A stretch of 64,000 nucleotides of DNA from Cinclus cinclus (lineage: Eukaryota; Chordata; Aves; Passeriformes; Cinclidae): the NCBI RefSeq assembly GCF_963662255.1, contig NC_085047.1, positions 9,974,347 through 10,038,346 of the forward strand, written 5' to 3'. Made by a program: the position numbers and the translations under genes. Numbering within the stretch: position 1 is the stretch's first letter; the number at the start of each line of letters is the position of its first letter. Shown one piece after another: positions 11,066 through 23,330 of the stretch. Below the pieces are notes generated by a model. The model ran no database searches. It worked only from the letters and a program-made list of their open reading frames with translations, and was not told where the DNA came from.

Positions 11066-14000
11066 CTGTAAGATAGAGTCAATTCCCTGTGACTTAACTT
11101 GCAACTCTTCCATCTTCATTTTTCCCTGGGGGCAAATTCAGCCCTGACCTAAACAGACACAAATTCCATTAAATTACACTGCAACTCAATCCAGTACTGC
11201 CAGGTCACCCAATAGCCTTGAAAATATGGGTGAAACCTACTTTGTCCCTATGGGAAAAACAAATGGTTACAATTTGCTGCACTATTTTTCCAAGTGCCTC
11301 ATCACTGAATTTCTCTATTATCTGCATGTCACTAAATTGAGTCACCACAACATTTTAAATTGGTAATAAGGCCCTTGGCCACTCACCACTTACTCGTGGT
11401 AAGGGATGATACGGGGGTCTGTACTGTCCACAGGCAGTCAGCTGTTTTCACAGCCCAAATCATATATCTCTGCAGCCACATGTTCAGTTCCCTCCTTCAC
11501 AGGACTCACACAAAACCTCTTCAGCAATCTTTCTTGAGAGATATAATTACTCCTTTAAGACTGCTCTCCAGGCTAACTTTCATTAAGCACTTGAGGAAAG
11601 AATATATTGTCTATACATTCATCCTGCAATCAATTTCAAGTGAAATTTGCCATAATTCTCACGATTTTCATAGTCTATTGATATAGACAATATTGCCAAA
11701 TAATTTATACATCATCATATACAACCATTTCTAATGGACAAGGTTTAAAAGTAGGCAATGACATATGGATAAGGCCACTTTTACATCATAGTAGGAGGTG
11801 ATACTCAAGTGATTCTTCCCACAGTACATAATTATTTGAAAAAGCATGATTTAAAAAGTGAATAAAGGATTTCACAAACTAGAACAACAGTACCACAGTT
11901 ATTAACAATCCTTTCTGATTTTAACACAATGCAGCATTGCTACTTGAATGCTTCAAGAACACTGAATATTTTGCTGTTCAAAGTAGTTTGTAAACAACTT
12001 CAATATCTTGCATTAAAACTGGCAGGAGCACTATGAAGACTTTTTGGACACTTTTCTAGCTCTAGCAAAAATCAGAAGGTATCAATCACCCAGGTTTAAC
12101 AGCAGCTGACTGAAGCCATTCACTGAGTTGTGCATTGCTACCACTGTGGCCGCATGAATAAGTCTCAAAGTCTCCCCCTCCTTTTTCTGTTCCTCTGAGT
12201 GGACTCTTAACAGCACAATTTCTTTCCCCTTTTTCTTTTTTTTTCCCACTTTCTGAATGGTTTTGAGAGATCAGCTGGAAAGAAACACCATTAGTAAAAA
12301 CAAAAGCTTTCAAAGAAAAAGTGGGAACAAAGTGGACATATTAGAGACAAGTTGTGATTCATGGCCTACACTGTGCTTTGCCCCTCTCTTTACCTCAATA
12401 CACTTTTCAGTTCTACTGCTGGATAAGAGCAGGGCAGACTATTGCACTTCTCCTAGCAACCAAAAATCACTTAGGGGGAAAAAAAGGCATGTTGTCTGCA
12501 GATCAGAGATATTTGGGGTCATACAAAGACAGACATATGTTCTTCTGCATTTCATTCTAAATTGAACAGTTGTCAAAAAAGAGTCAGTAAATAATAATAA
12601 TAGTAATCAGTTCTGGTTTACACTGATTCATATTTAATTAAATATCTGATTGCCTACTTGTCACATTTCATTTTCCTTTAATCCAGTGCTTTAATGGTTC
12701 CTGCTACTGTTTAGAATTTTGCTTTCAGGGACATAAATTCTATCCCTTACAGTTTCTAAAGTTATTTTCTATACTTACATCTATACACACTTCTAATCAT
12801 CTCTCCATGCAGTTGTTTTGCATTGTTTTAATCTAGATCTACACACAGAGAAAACTGTTCTTAGGGATTTAAACACAACAGCGCTAAAAGACAATTTTAT
12901 CATAGGATCCTCCTATTCTAAATGAGATTTTTACCCTATAGATAGGATTTACATGTTACTGAACACATTGTCTGATCTCATTCAGCAAAAACCACATTGC
13001 ACAGTTTAAGAAGATGAAACAAGTTCAAGCAGAAGAAAAAACCAACAAAGATAGAATTTTTTATATACATCTGAATAACCAAGTCACACCAACTAGCTTA
13101 AAATCAAAGCATTATAATCTAAAATCCAGTTTGGTGACAGAACAGATACATAGATCAAGGATAAAATGCAGCCTGCAGTATTTCTGACAGTTATTTTTTT
13201 TCCACTGAAAGTCTGTTTAATAGCACCTGCCTTGATATAAATCAACAATTTTAGTTAGTCTACTGAATTATTCTTACATATCATAAAGGAATATATATAC
13301 AAAATGTTCCAGCCAATTTATCACAGCACTTCTGCAGTGCATCAGGTTAAAGCCAGCACAGACCTTGGTTCACAGTATCAAACTACAAATCATCATTTTC
13401 TTGAAGCCACTCCAAACAAAACTGGGCTAAAACAATTTAACAGAAAAGCTTATTAACCTCATGGGTAAGTGATACAGAAATGACATAGCAACAATAAAAG
13501 CCTAAACATACTGAGGATGAAGTGAGAAGGAGGATGCACACACAGATCCTATTCCTGAAGGCTTCTACTATAGAGTGACAATCCCAAAGAGATCAAGTTC
13601 TCCAGAGAAAGGCAGCCCACGTGGAGAAAACATACTTGTCCAACTAGCTTGGTCCTACAGCTTTGCTATGCCATTTGAAATTTTAGTAATACTGAAAGAA
13701 ATTATCCTGTCTCTTCAAGATTAAACAAACTGTTAAAACTGGCCATTCCATTTGGCAGGATGAAGTCATCTGGCTACATGACATATGGACCTCCAAGACT
13801 TCTTGAAAACCCATAATTATAGGGCTCCTACAGCACTGAATACTTTTCACAACTGGTTTTTAACTCTTGACATTTTCACAGCAGTAAGAAAAGTACCTCT
13901 GGTACCCTGGAATGAACTGTCCCTCTATTCACTGTGAATTAGGAACAAGTTGACTCATGTTAGTTACCTGACATTTTGGTTTGAAAAGTTTAAATTTTTT

Positions 14001-14286
14001 CCACTCAGTTTCTCTTGTAATCTATGGCTAGTGATTAATACAAGCTCGCTGTGTTTACAGCTTGCTGCTGGCCATTAATTCCTTACTATTTGTCCAATCT
14101 GCATTTATGACAGGCAGATCACAGAGATGCTCTTCTTTCCTTGGCACACTGCACTGAAGCTATAGAGGCAATGCCTAAATACAAACAAAAAGACCATATG
14201 CTGCAACAGACAGGGTGGCACAACCACGTAGGTAGTCTCTAATGAGTGAGACCATACTTAGCTCCTGGCATCCCCACTCATCCTAC

Positions 14287-14334
14287 CAGTTCATTTCCAT
14301 GTATCAGACCAAATAAACTGTTCTCTGAACTAAT
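14287..14334 (-). other. Candidate 48-nt microexon inside a longer disrupted open frame
   Basis: Minus strand: a very long pyrimidine tract (about 14385-14335) ends in TTTTCCTCAG, followed by 48 bases and a donor CTG|GTAGGA. Only phase 0 is open, giving ISSENSLFGLIHGNEL. The same frame is open back to about 14680 apart from one TAG at 14493-14491. Either a small exon with a strong acceptor, or part of a decayed coding sequence. Confidence 0.2.
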
Positions 14335-15279
14335 CTGAGGAAAAGTGATGAGAGAAAGTAAAAGCAAGGTATAACAAAGTATAAAGTAGCACAATGGCAG
14401 GTCCTTCACTGTCATCAGACTGAGGAATTCTGATGGAACTGAATCGGTACAATGAAGCCTCACTGACAAGGGTAATTCTGCAAGCAAATACTACATATCA
14501 TTAAGGATGCTCAAAATCAAGCTTGGAATAGTGTCTTGTGCATTGAGCAACCGAAAATGATAAGGAATGAATCCAAAGACATTTTGTGTTCTTCCAGTCA
14601 TAACCTGGGGAGGTAGAACTGAAGGACTATCCCCACAAATAACAGCACTGAAAGTCTGCAATAGCACCTGCACACACACAACCTCGATGGGTTACAAAAT
14701 ACACACTGAAATCGCTAGATAAGGGTGACCTTCAGTTATCAGCAAACCAGAGACACAACAGTTCCTGGTAGAAACAAGCAACATGGAATAATGTTTGCCA
14801 ACCTATCTGGTACACAAGCAGAAAGTTCTCCCACAACCCAATTAAAGAGATTTATTAACTCAGGGAGCTGCAGATACTAATTATTATTTACAAGTGTACA
14901 GAAAAAAAAAATTCCTCAGGGGGAAAAAAAAATCAAAAATTACCAGGAGAGTAGTAAAGAGCTAAATGTTCAATGCACATACTTCTGCCAGAACAACGTT
15001 TAGATGAATATCCTCACTTCACATTTGTCCAGAACCCAAAGATGAATCTCAGTAACCCATGGCCATCAGAGCACAGCAACTCAGTGTAAGTATCAGCCAG
15101 GTTATTACACGGGGAGTGCTGGTTAGTTTGTCCATTGTTTCTCGTGCATTTATTGATGAAGGCTATTATTTTAATAAAATTACGAGAACATCCTGGATCT
15201 TTTCCATGGCAGCAACGTCAAGATAAGCTTCAGAGGTGGAATTAAAAAGCTATTTTTTACTTCATGAACTTTTGGCTTG

Positions 15280-15297
15280 AAAAAAAAAAAAAAAAAA
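15280..15297. repeat. Poly(A) tract
   Basis: About 18 A after 'tttggcttg', 115 bases left of the C/T-rich block. Confidence 0.9.
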
Positions 15298-15411
15298 CAC
15301 ACATCTTTACATACAGACATACCCCAAGAATCAACTTTTTTTGTTACAAGGGAAAACTCCTGCTCTGGTAAAGACAGCACTGTAGGAAGCTTTTTTTATT
15401 AAAAACTTCTC

Positions 15412-15830
15412 ATGGCTTCACTCAGTGGATTTCTCTCAGCCAACTCTGACTCCTTTTGTCACCAGCCACCTAACCCTGTCTTGTCCCTCATACAACATCT
15501 TCTTACCCTACCTATCCCTTGCACAACTACATGTCCCTTCCTCCTCACAGCACAGCCAACAGACTCCATCCCAAACTGCAGCACACTCCAGCTCTCAAGC
15601 TCCAAGTCCAACTGCAACTTGTGGCCAGCTATAGCCCACTCTTTTATAACACCCAACCTCATTGGGCAGGCAAGGCTGTCTCCACTCCTCGGTAATCAGC
15701 ACAGCTGTAAATCATTGGGAAAGATTGCCTTCTGCACTATCCTTACAACTTATCTTCCTTCAGTGTTGCACATAACAGGAAGCCAACTTCATCTTGTGGC
15801 AAGATTACAATGACACTAAGCCAAGATAAC
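15412..15830. mobile_element. C/T-rich block, possibly an unclassified LTR
   Basis: About 420 bases with far more C than the surroundings, including 'cagcacactccagctctcaa', a TATA-like 'cttttataa' near 15640 and a CATTGG (CCAAT-like) motif near 15660. A 133-codon plus-strand frame fills it, Ser/Leu/Thr-rich and without a recognisable domain. The composition resembles LTRs of songbird endogenous retroviruses, but I see no defined ends. Confidence 0.3.
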
Positions 15831-18800
15831 AGCACCTGCTTCCTCAGTGTTCTGCGAACCCAACAGCAAAACTCACACAGAGTTCAGTGGTGCAGAATTA
15901 GGGCGTAAATTAATGGGCCTTATTTAATTACAAACTATAACAACAAAAGTTAATAACCATGGGTTATTAGCAGTTATTTTATTAAGGAAAAGGTTTGAGG
16001 TGAGGACGACACTAAACTCAATCTTATTTCTGAACTTATAACTTCAACTGTTCAACTGTTGTCCACAATTCATAACAGAAGTCAGGTGTGAGAGTAAAGA
16101 TGGTGAGACCAAAATATACATCTGCAAATCTTTATTTCCATATAAATATTTTGCATTCAAAGAACTTATAACTAACAGTCCAAATGGCTGTCCTTCATGA
16201 AAGCTATCTTCAGCATTCTCTGAAGTAGTGATTTGTGATCAGATCCTGTACCCATCCACATACCAAAACAAATATTTTTGAACATACATGGCATGTGTAC
16301 TGTCAAGTATAACTGCAAGAAACCTTTTGTAACAGTAAAAATTCAGCATTTACATGTAAGTAATGTCTATTCAGTCAGAACCAAAAAGCCAACACATTTT
16401 ATTTATTTATTTATTTGGCAAGAGAAAACGCTTTTTCTGCCTTCTTTTTGTGAAATAAAGAGATCTTTATAGAAATGTAGAAAAGTACACCAGTAAGGGA
16501 GCCTCTTGGCAAGCAACAGCATCAATATGATCACTAAGTATCCTCCCCAAGGTTGGTGTGAGAGGTGTGAGCCAGATGGCAGCCACGGGAAGAACAAGCT
16601 CTGCCCTGCCAGCTGAGATAACAGATAAAACCTGACAGCAGCATCCTCTTAGGTGGCTGAAACAGAATACACAGAACCTGTTAGCAATCTATTTAGCCCA
16701 GATCAATATTTGAATAGCAATTCAATGGTAACAAATGGCTAAAAAGCCATTGCATACTCTTCAGTAATTTCCACTAAATGGTTCAGCAGTGGACAGAGCA
16801 CATCTCAAATTCAGGGCTATGAGCCCACACAGCATTACTATGGAAAAGAGACCCCTGCAAATGGAGTTGATGGGACAGACCAGCCAAAGCCTCCTTTTCC
16901 TCTCGTCACCCTTTTTTGGCATATCTCCTTGATACTTTCTATGCATCCTTAAAAATGTATTTTAATTCTTTTGTCTACTTTTAAGGTTGCATATCATTAG
17001 CCTGAATTGCTAGAACTCAATTTTTTGAGCAACATCAATCTCATCATTCCAGACAGTTCCTAATGGAAGGATTATTGTAGTTAGTGCAACTCACATAAAG
17101 GCTTAAAACCCCCTAATTCCAACTTTTCAGAAAGATTTGTGGAGTATCAGACCTTTTGGAGAGCTCCAAAGTAGCAAAGACACAAACCAAAGTACCTGGA
17201 TTATCATATTACTTTTCAAGCAAATCCATCTCTGGAAGTACAATGACAGGGCTTCCTCATCGCTTATCTTCTGCACATAAAAACATTTTTTTGCCATGTG
17301 GTGACTTACAAGACAGGAAGTAAAGAAAGCAAAATCTTAAGACTAATTCAGCAAAACCTGTCATCACAGGCATAAACTCATCCTTAATCAGCAAAGTTTT
17401 AAAGCCTTATGATTAACTTGGAACAAGTGTTTAAATTCTTATTAACTTCAGCAAGACTCTGGCTAAGAGATGGAAGAACTTAAATGCTCTGTGGAATTGG
17501 GTCCTATGGAAGAAAAAGGCAAAAGAAGCAAAACTGCACACTCTCCAGAATTTTACTCTTCGAGGCATTAAAATGCACACATTCCACAGAAGCAAAGGTT
17601 GTCCATCAACAGTGAAACTCACATGAGAGATCAAGACCCTGTCAGCTCAAATATTCACTGGAAGAATATACTCCAGCTTTATATGTAAGCCATGTTCTCC
17701 AACAGGCAACAGGGACCTGCACAAGGCTAGATGTGGCGCTCATTGGCATGAAGAAATAAATTTAAAATAAAAAGGAAAATAAATACAGAATGCTTCAGCC
17801 ACCACATCATTTCAGATGCACACTTTAAGAAGTGTTTTTGAAATATATTAATATGGTGATTAAAAGCTGGGTTTACAGAATTATTTTCATATATCTGTAA
17901 CACCTTCTCCCATTCAAGAGCATTACATTTGCAGTTTTCAAGTGACTAAAAGCCAGCTCTGACATAAAAGGTTGTCATTTTCACTGAAAGTACTTATGAG
18001 TCCTACCAGGCCAGGGTCTGGCCCACCAATACCTGTGTTCACATCAGTAGTTACCTTTTCTGTTACTATGTATTCTTTTAAACTTAATTATCTCAAGAAG
18101 GGTAACAAAACACAGAACAATGAAAGAGCAATCAATTGAACACCATTAAAAATCCGTATGTAATCAGATCTTTTAACTCCAGTAGCCACTGGCTTACTTT
18201 ATGGAGCAGACTCTGTCTAGTGGGGTGTTCTCTTGTTTGTTTGGGGGAGTACTGTGTGTGTTTTGGTATTTGGGATTTTTTGTGCTTTATTTTTTCTTTG
18301 TTTGCTTTGTGTCAAGAACAATAACCAAAACTGCTAGCTAAAGAAAAAAAAAAAAAGAAAAAAGAAAGTTATTCACTCATCAGAGTGAAAGAACATGGGC
18401 AGGGTTACAGGAAAATCAAAAGCACAATGATAAAACCCCTAAAATCTACATGTGTGCACATAGCACATGTTTTCTGCCACTTTCAATGAGCTGTATAATT
18501 TTCAGGTGTTCTAAAACCATGGACAGCAAAAACAGCTTCAGAAGAAAAAGATTATAATTTTGATCTATATTACTTTTCAATCACTAAATAAAACTAAGCT
18601 CAGAGGGGAAAGGATGGTTAACATGTCTCAAATGCTACAGTGTCTACTTCTGGACCTCTTGCCAAGAACAAAAATAAAAACACCCAGCCAAGCCTAACGA
18701 CAAAACCCCCTCAAACCCAGAAATGCACTCAGAGACAAACCAAGGACCTATTAAACAAGAAGTTTGTTGGGTTTTGCCTTTCATTCTTAAACTTAAGCAT

Positions 18801-20392
18801 CACAAATGGTGCTGATGTTGATAGAGATCTTTTCAAAGCAACTAGTGGTATATGTCAGCCTAAGATGTGATCGTAATTACTATGCTTCTAAAGAGACAAA
18901 AGCACTGTGTGCCAAGCTTGCCTGCCAGTATTTCTTCAAAGCTACTTGTTAGTCATTTCGACAATAACAGCTTATATCTACTTGGTCATGATGTGCTATC
19001 CACAAAGCTCTTTATTTATTTATTTCAGAGAGTTGTTAATGCAGGCAAACTTGACAGTCTCTGCAGTATCTTCCCACAAAACGGGAGTATCATACACATT
19101 CCGGGAGCTTCTTGGCCATTTCTTTTCTAATGGTCTGGCTCTAAATTACCTGCACCGCCCCACCCTCATAAAGCTTAACCAGAACAAACGTTCTACATGT
19201 GTTCTCCATGACAAAACTCGAATAAATTATGTCGTGCTCCTGTCGTTCCAGCAAGCTGGTTAATTGCATTTGTTTCATATATCTCCATACAGACCAGTAC
19301 TTTAATTACATTCTGTAACACCAAGCTCCTCTGATTCACTCTGTCACTTCCACTGAGCACTTTAATTGTATTCCTTCCAGCTACATACAATTTTAAACTT
19401 ACTAATAATTATATTTCTATAGCCTGATGCTTGCAGTTTGTACACAAAGATACCTCCAATATCGGTGGTCTTAAGGATCTTTTGTTACACCAACAGAGCA
19501 AAACATAAAACAAAATCCCTTCAAAACTATTATTGCACTGACAGATATAAATGTTCTATTAAATCATTTTGCAGTTAAAATTCCTCCTGCTTAGTTTAGA
19601 ACGTGCATACAGTTATGTAGAAATGCTCTTATAGACTGACCAAACCTGAGATTAAACTGCAGGGTATATCATGCACCCAAGGTAAAACTACACTTGAATC
19701 TGTCCCTCTTCTACTTTGCCTCCTTTCTTGTTAGGGGGTGGTGGAGAAACACCCAAAGCAGCCTGTGACTGCAAACAATAAATCCTGAGCCCTTGCCTCG
19801 GGACTGATACAGCAAACGCTGTGAACAGCTTCTTGGAACAAAGTTTGCTCTGACACACAGGCGAAAGCATCCATGGTCCCAGACACTGCATTCACCTTAA
19901 GCCTAAAGGACTGTTCAGCGCTGCAAATACCCAGTGCTAGCCGGGCTGGGAACATTAGGGGCCAGCACACCCTCTGTAGAGCTGGACGCTCGCTCCAAGT
20001 CGTGTGCTCGAGCTGCTCCAGGGCATCCACGGCTGGGCAGCAGCACAGCGCCCACCCCTCCTCCGAAAGGCACTTTACCCTCGCACTCAAGCTCTCTCCC
20101 TGCTAAACCGTACTTCCCCAAGATGATAATTTACAGCTCCCCATCTAGTACTTAAACTCGAAACCACAAGCAACGTCGCAGAGCACACCCTAAGGGAGGG
20201 GGGGAAGCGGAGGGGGGCGGTGTTCATAAAGAAACCCACTCTGTCCCCAGAGGTCGATAAGCTTCACGGAAAGCCTCCCTCCGGGAAGCTCGGAATGAGG
20301 ATAGTGCCGATGGGGACACGCTGCCGCCCCACCTGCCCGGCTCGGCGGAGGCGGAGCGGGGTGGTCGGGGCCGCACTGCCGCCGCCCTGTGC

Positions 20393-20436
20393 TCCCTTCC
20401 CTTCCCTTCCCTTCCCTTCCCTTCCCTTCCCTTCCC
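20393..20436. repeat. (CCCTT)n microsatellite
   Basis: About nine tandem copies of a CCCTT pentamer inside the CpG island, creating a strong purine/pyrimidine strand asymmetry about 500 bases downstream of the signal-peptide exon in gene orientation, so within intron 1 if the gene model is right. Confidence 0.95.
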
Positions 20437-20933
20437 GCCGCTCGCCAGCGCCGAACTAGGCATTGAGGGACTCTGGAAATCCGCCAGTCCGCCTCACCTG
20501 GAGCACAGGCAGGGCTAACCTATTTATTTCATCAGCTGGCTCTCCCGGTGGAAAGTTTAACAATAGAAGGCGGTAAAGTTATACCAGCTACAACAACGCT
20601 CTGCTTCTCCTTTCCCCTTCCCGCTCCCCACCCCCCAATAAAAGATTTATCACTGTAGTTTTTTTTTACTCTTTGCTCGCCACGTCAAGCTGACATTATT
20701 CCATTCATAAGCTGCTTTTCCATTAAGTTAGTAGACGGGAAGGGCTGCTTATTGGAAACATATATTCCCCCTCTTCCGATCCCTCCCTCCCCAAATACCA
20801 TTTTTATACCAGGAACAAACTTAGGGCTCTGTAACGTTAAATCTTATAATGCCGTCCATGTGCTAACCCAAATCAAATTCAGATGAAGGGGATTTCTGCA
20901 CAGAAATGACAAATCTAAAATAAGCGAACTTAC

Positions 20934-20988
20934 CATAGACTTGAAAAAATGCAAATCCGAAGAGCAGGAGTGGCGTCAGCAGACCCAT
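20934..20988 (-). CDS. First coding exon of an unidentified secreted or membrane protein (signal peptide)
   Basis: Read on the minus strand from 20988, the ATG has A at -3 and G at +4, and an in-frame TAA lies 12 bases upstream, which fixes the start. Eighteen codons give MGLLTPLLLFGFAFFQVY, a short N-terminus, a hydrophobic core and a small-residue end, as in a cleaved signal peptide. The exon then breaks after one base of the next codon (phase 1) at a GTAAG donor (33 to 29 of 209xx on the plus strand). Phase 1 junctions just after a signal peptide are common in extracellular multi-domain proteins. The exon sits at the edge of the only CpG island in the window, so promoter and 5' UTR should lie to its right and the rest of the gene to its left. 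I do not recognise the family; the visible part is too short. I am fairly sure it is a real exon, unsure of identity. Confidence 0.6.
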
Positions 20989-21627
20989 TTTGACATATTA
21001 AAAACAATTCCGATCGCTTGCGTGACCAATTCCACAGAGTATAAAAAAAAAAAAAAGGGAGGGGGGAGAAAAAAAATAAAAAAGTATCCAAAGCCAGTAA
21101 GAGGTAGGTCCAAAAGTTTTCAGTTCCTAGCAGCTACTTAAAGTGGAAAGGGAAATCTTCAATTCAAAAGCTGGAGATGCAAGGGTCTTGAATGTGACAC
21201 TTTTAGATCCATATAGATTGGAGAAGCAGCGAGTGAGCTCCGAAGGCTTCTGCTTTGCACACACGCTCCTTCCTAAATTCCCACCAATCCAGCCCAAGCA
21301 GGGGAATTATTCAAGTGTGTCTAAGACTCTCTTTAGGATCCATGGCAATCCAAAAGCAAGCTCTTTCTTCGGAAGACAAGGAGAGACTCTGAGAAAGGAC
21401 CTGATTCCTAGAAAGTGCTCCACAAACTTCCCGGCACTTTGCTGAAAAACCATTGGTTTGGTCCGGCTATTTTGCCTTCCTCTCGCCCTCCCCCTACCCC
21501 TTTCTCTCTCCCTTTCTCTCCCCAAATCAGTTCAAGCTGCAGAGTTTCTCACTTAACTTCCATAATAGGAACGCCCAGGCAATGTGCTACACGGGAGGGG
21601 AACGGCTTGTTTTCTCAGCATCCCCTC

Positions 21628-21647
21628 AAAAAAAAAAAAAAAAAAAA
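21628..21647. repeat. Poly(A) tract
   Basis: Uninterrupted run of about 20 A on the plus strand (T on the gene strand) in the presumed promoter or 5' UTR region; a shorter, similar tract followed by a G-run lies at about 21043-21067. Confidence 0.9.
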
Positions 21648-22018
21648 GAAATTACAATAATCGGAAAAAAGATAAATCTATAAAGCCGTGTCCCCTACAC
21701 CTCCCTCCTCCCTGGCAGCGGAGCGGGAACTGTTGGAGGGCAGGACCCCGGCGCGATGCCGCGGCTGCTGCCGAGGGGTGGCGGGGGCTGCGCGGAGTTC
21801 GGGGCTCTCCCGCCGCCGCGCCTCTCCCGGGCGGCCCCGGACTCCGCCGCTCCGCTCCGCTCCTCTCTTCCCTCCTTCCCCCGCCGCCTCCGCCTCCCAC
21901 CGCCGCGGACACACCGGCTGGCAGGGAGAGGGAGGAGAATGAGTGCGGCTCCCGAGGCTGCCTAGGGAAGGGAGGCTGCGGGGTGTGGACTAAACCACTG
22001 CGCTCCACACCCACGCGT

Positions 22019-22054
22019 CCCTCTCTCTCTCTCTCCCTCTCTCTCTCTCTCTCC
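22019..22054. repeat. (CT)n microsatellite
   Basis: About 36 bases of nearly pure CT/GA repeat inside the CpG island. GA tracts of this kind are frequent near vertebrate promoters. Confidence 0.95.
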
Positions 22055-22744
22055 TCCCGGAGTAGGGAGATGGGGACGATGATGCCAGCAGGAGGCCGCA
22101 GGGCTGGGAATCAGGATCGCTGCCTCCCCTCTACAGTTGGGTGTAGGTAGGATTTACATGATTGCTCCTCACCGCTTCCTCTTTAATGGGCAGCTAATTT
22201 TTCGGTAAGTGATTTCACGGAACTGTTCTCTAGTTATTCATTTCCCCTCCCGCGCGCGCACGCAGGCGCTCGGGAGTGAGACCCTCGAAAGGATATTCCC
22301 CGGGGATTTCTCTGCTGGCCCGCTCTGTGAAAAGGAAGCGAATGTGACAAATGAAATAAAACACAAAACAAAAGATCGCACGTATCCCACAGAGCCGGCG
22401 GGCTCCGCCGACGCCCGGGAGCCTCCAGCCTCCCTTGGGCCCCTGGGATGCAGCGCAGCTCCCGCCAGAGGGAAAGTTTGGAGGTCCCCGGAGGCGGCAG
22501 TGACGGAGACGGGAGAACGAGCCGCCTCGCCCCCCAGGAACCGGGAGAACAGCCCCTCTCCTACAGACAAACCCCGAAGCACCGCAGCAGAAAGAGGGAG
22601 GGACACGAGGGAAGGAGCCACGCGGAGGAAAGCGGGATGTAAGGAAAGCGGGATGTGACTCCCTGTGCCGGAGCGGGGCAGAGCCCGAGAGGGGGCCCGT
22701 GAGAGAGAGAGACAAAGATGCTCAGTGAGCGGAGAGCAAGCACT

Positions 22745-23050
22745 GACACCCCGCGCTGGGGACACAGACACCCTGTGAGGGGTCACACACACCCCTAAGG
22801 GATCACAGACACCATTCAAGGGTCACACACACCCCGGGTTCACACACACCCCTAAGGGGTCACACCGCTGAGGAGGCACAGACATCCCATGAGGGGTTAC
22901 AGACACACGGAGAGGACTCGGACACCCCCCCCGTGAGAGGAGCACGGACACCCCAATGAAGGGACACGGGCACCCCATTAAGGAGAAGCAGACACCCTGT
23001 TAGGGGGTCGCACACACATCCTGGGGGGGCACATGCACCCCGCGGTGGGG
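22745..23050. repeat. Degenerate GC-rich minisatellite
   Basis: Roughly 300 bases made of imperfect copies of a unit of about 25-30 bases built from CACAGACACCCC followed by a variable (T)GAGGGGT-like part. Unit length and sequence drift along the array. It grades into the regular 45-bp array at 23054-23174. Confidence 0.75.
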
Positions 23051-23053
23051 ACA

Positions 23054-23174
23054 CAGATTCCCGGGAGTTCGGGGGCCGCACACACTCCTGGGGGCACGCA
23101 GATTCCCGGGAGTTCGGGGGCCGCACACACTCCTGGGGGCACGCAGATTCCCGGGAGTTCGGGGGCCGCACACA
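23054..23174. repeat. 45-bp tandem repeat, 2.7 copies
   Basis: The unit starting CAGATTCCCGGGAGTTCGGG begins at 23054, 23099 and 23144, exact 45-bp spacing with nearly identical copies; the third copy breaks off at 23174. Because 45 is a multiple of three, both strands show a 15-residue periodic open frame, which is an artefact of the array rather than evidence of a gene. Confidence 0.95.
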
Positions 23175-23330
23175 GCCGGGCCGTCCCCGTTGTCCCGCGG
23201 GCCGGCGGCAGCGCCTCACGGTGAAGCCCGAGCGCCCCCTACTGTCGGGCCGCGGGCAGCGGCGCCCCCCGCGCCCGCCGCTGCCTTTTGTCGCCGCGGC
23301 TTTGGGGTCCCAAAGGTTTTATCTCGCTTT

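Larger units (their letters stand above)
6475..20933. other. Presumed long intron(s) of the minus-strand gene
   Basis: Mostly AT-rich non-coding DNA with CR1 copies at 7.4 and 8.5 kb and the C/T-rich block at 15.4 kb. Several minus-strand polypyrimidine acceptors occur (near 9850, 12276, 14335, 16860 and 17510) but most lack a convincing donor or frame. More exons of the gene may be hidden here. Confidence 0.45.
20180..23330. promoter_or_regulatory. CpG island, presumed promoter of the minus-strand gene (possibly bidirectional)
   Basis: This is the only segment of the window rich in G+C and CpG, with clusters such as the gccgccgcgcctctcccggg stretch near 21810 and many CGs between 21690 and 23300; flanking DNA is AT-rich with very few CGs. 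The signal-peptide exon at 20988-20934 lies within its left part, so the transcription start of that gene is probably between about 21.1 and 22.3 kb. A plus-strand donor-like site (TTCG|GTAAGTGA, exon side ending at 22204) hints at a divergent transcript. The long open frames here (up to 193 codons on both strands) are the usual by-product of GC-rich, stop-poor DNA and I do not call them genes. Confidence 0.75.

Noticed and set aside
12086..12313. Minus-strand frame after a strong acceptor (TGTTTCTTTCCAG)
   Set aside because: No convincing donor in the open phase and the translation is Lys/Gly low complexity; left out as an exon.
18640..18870. 76-codon plus-strand frame
   Set aside because: A/C-rich low-complexity DNA, no splice sites in frame, no recognisable domain.
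21584..22819. Frames of up to 193 codons on both strands in the CpG island
   Set aside because: GC-rich DNA has few stops. The translations are Arg/Pro/Ala/Ser low complexity and conflict with one another on both strands.
22860..23224. Repeating 15-residue peptide on either strand
   Set aside because: Produced by a 45-bp minisatellite whose unit is a multiple of three.
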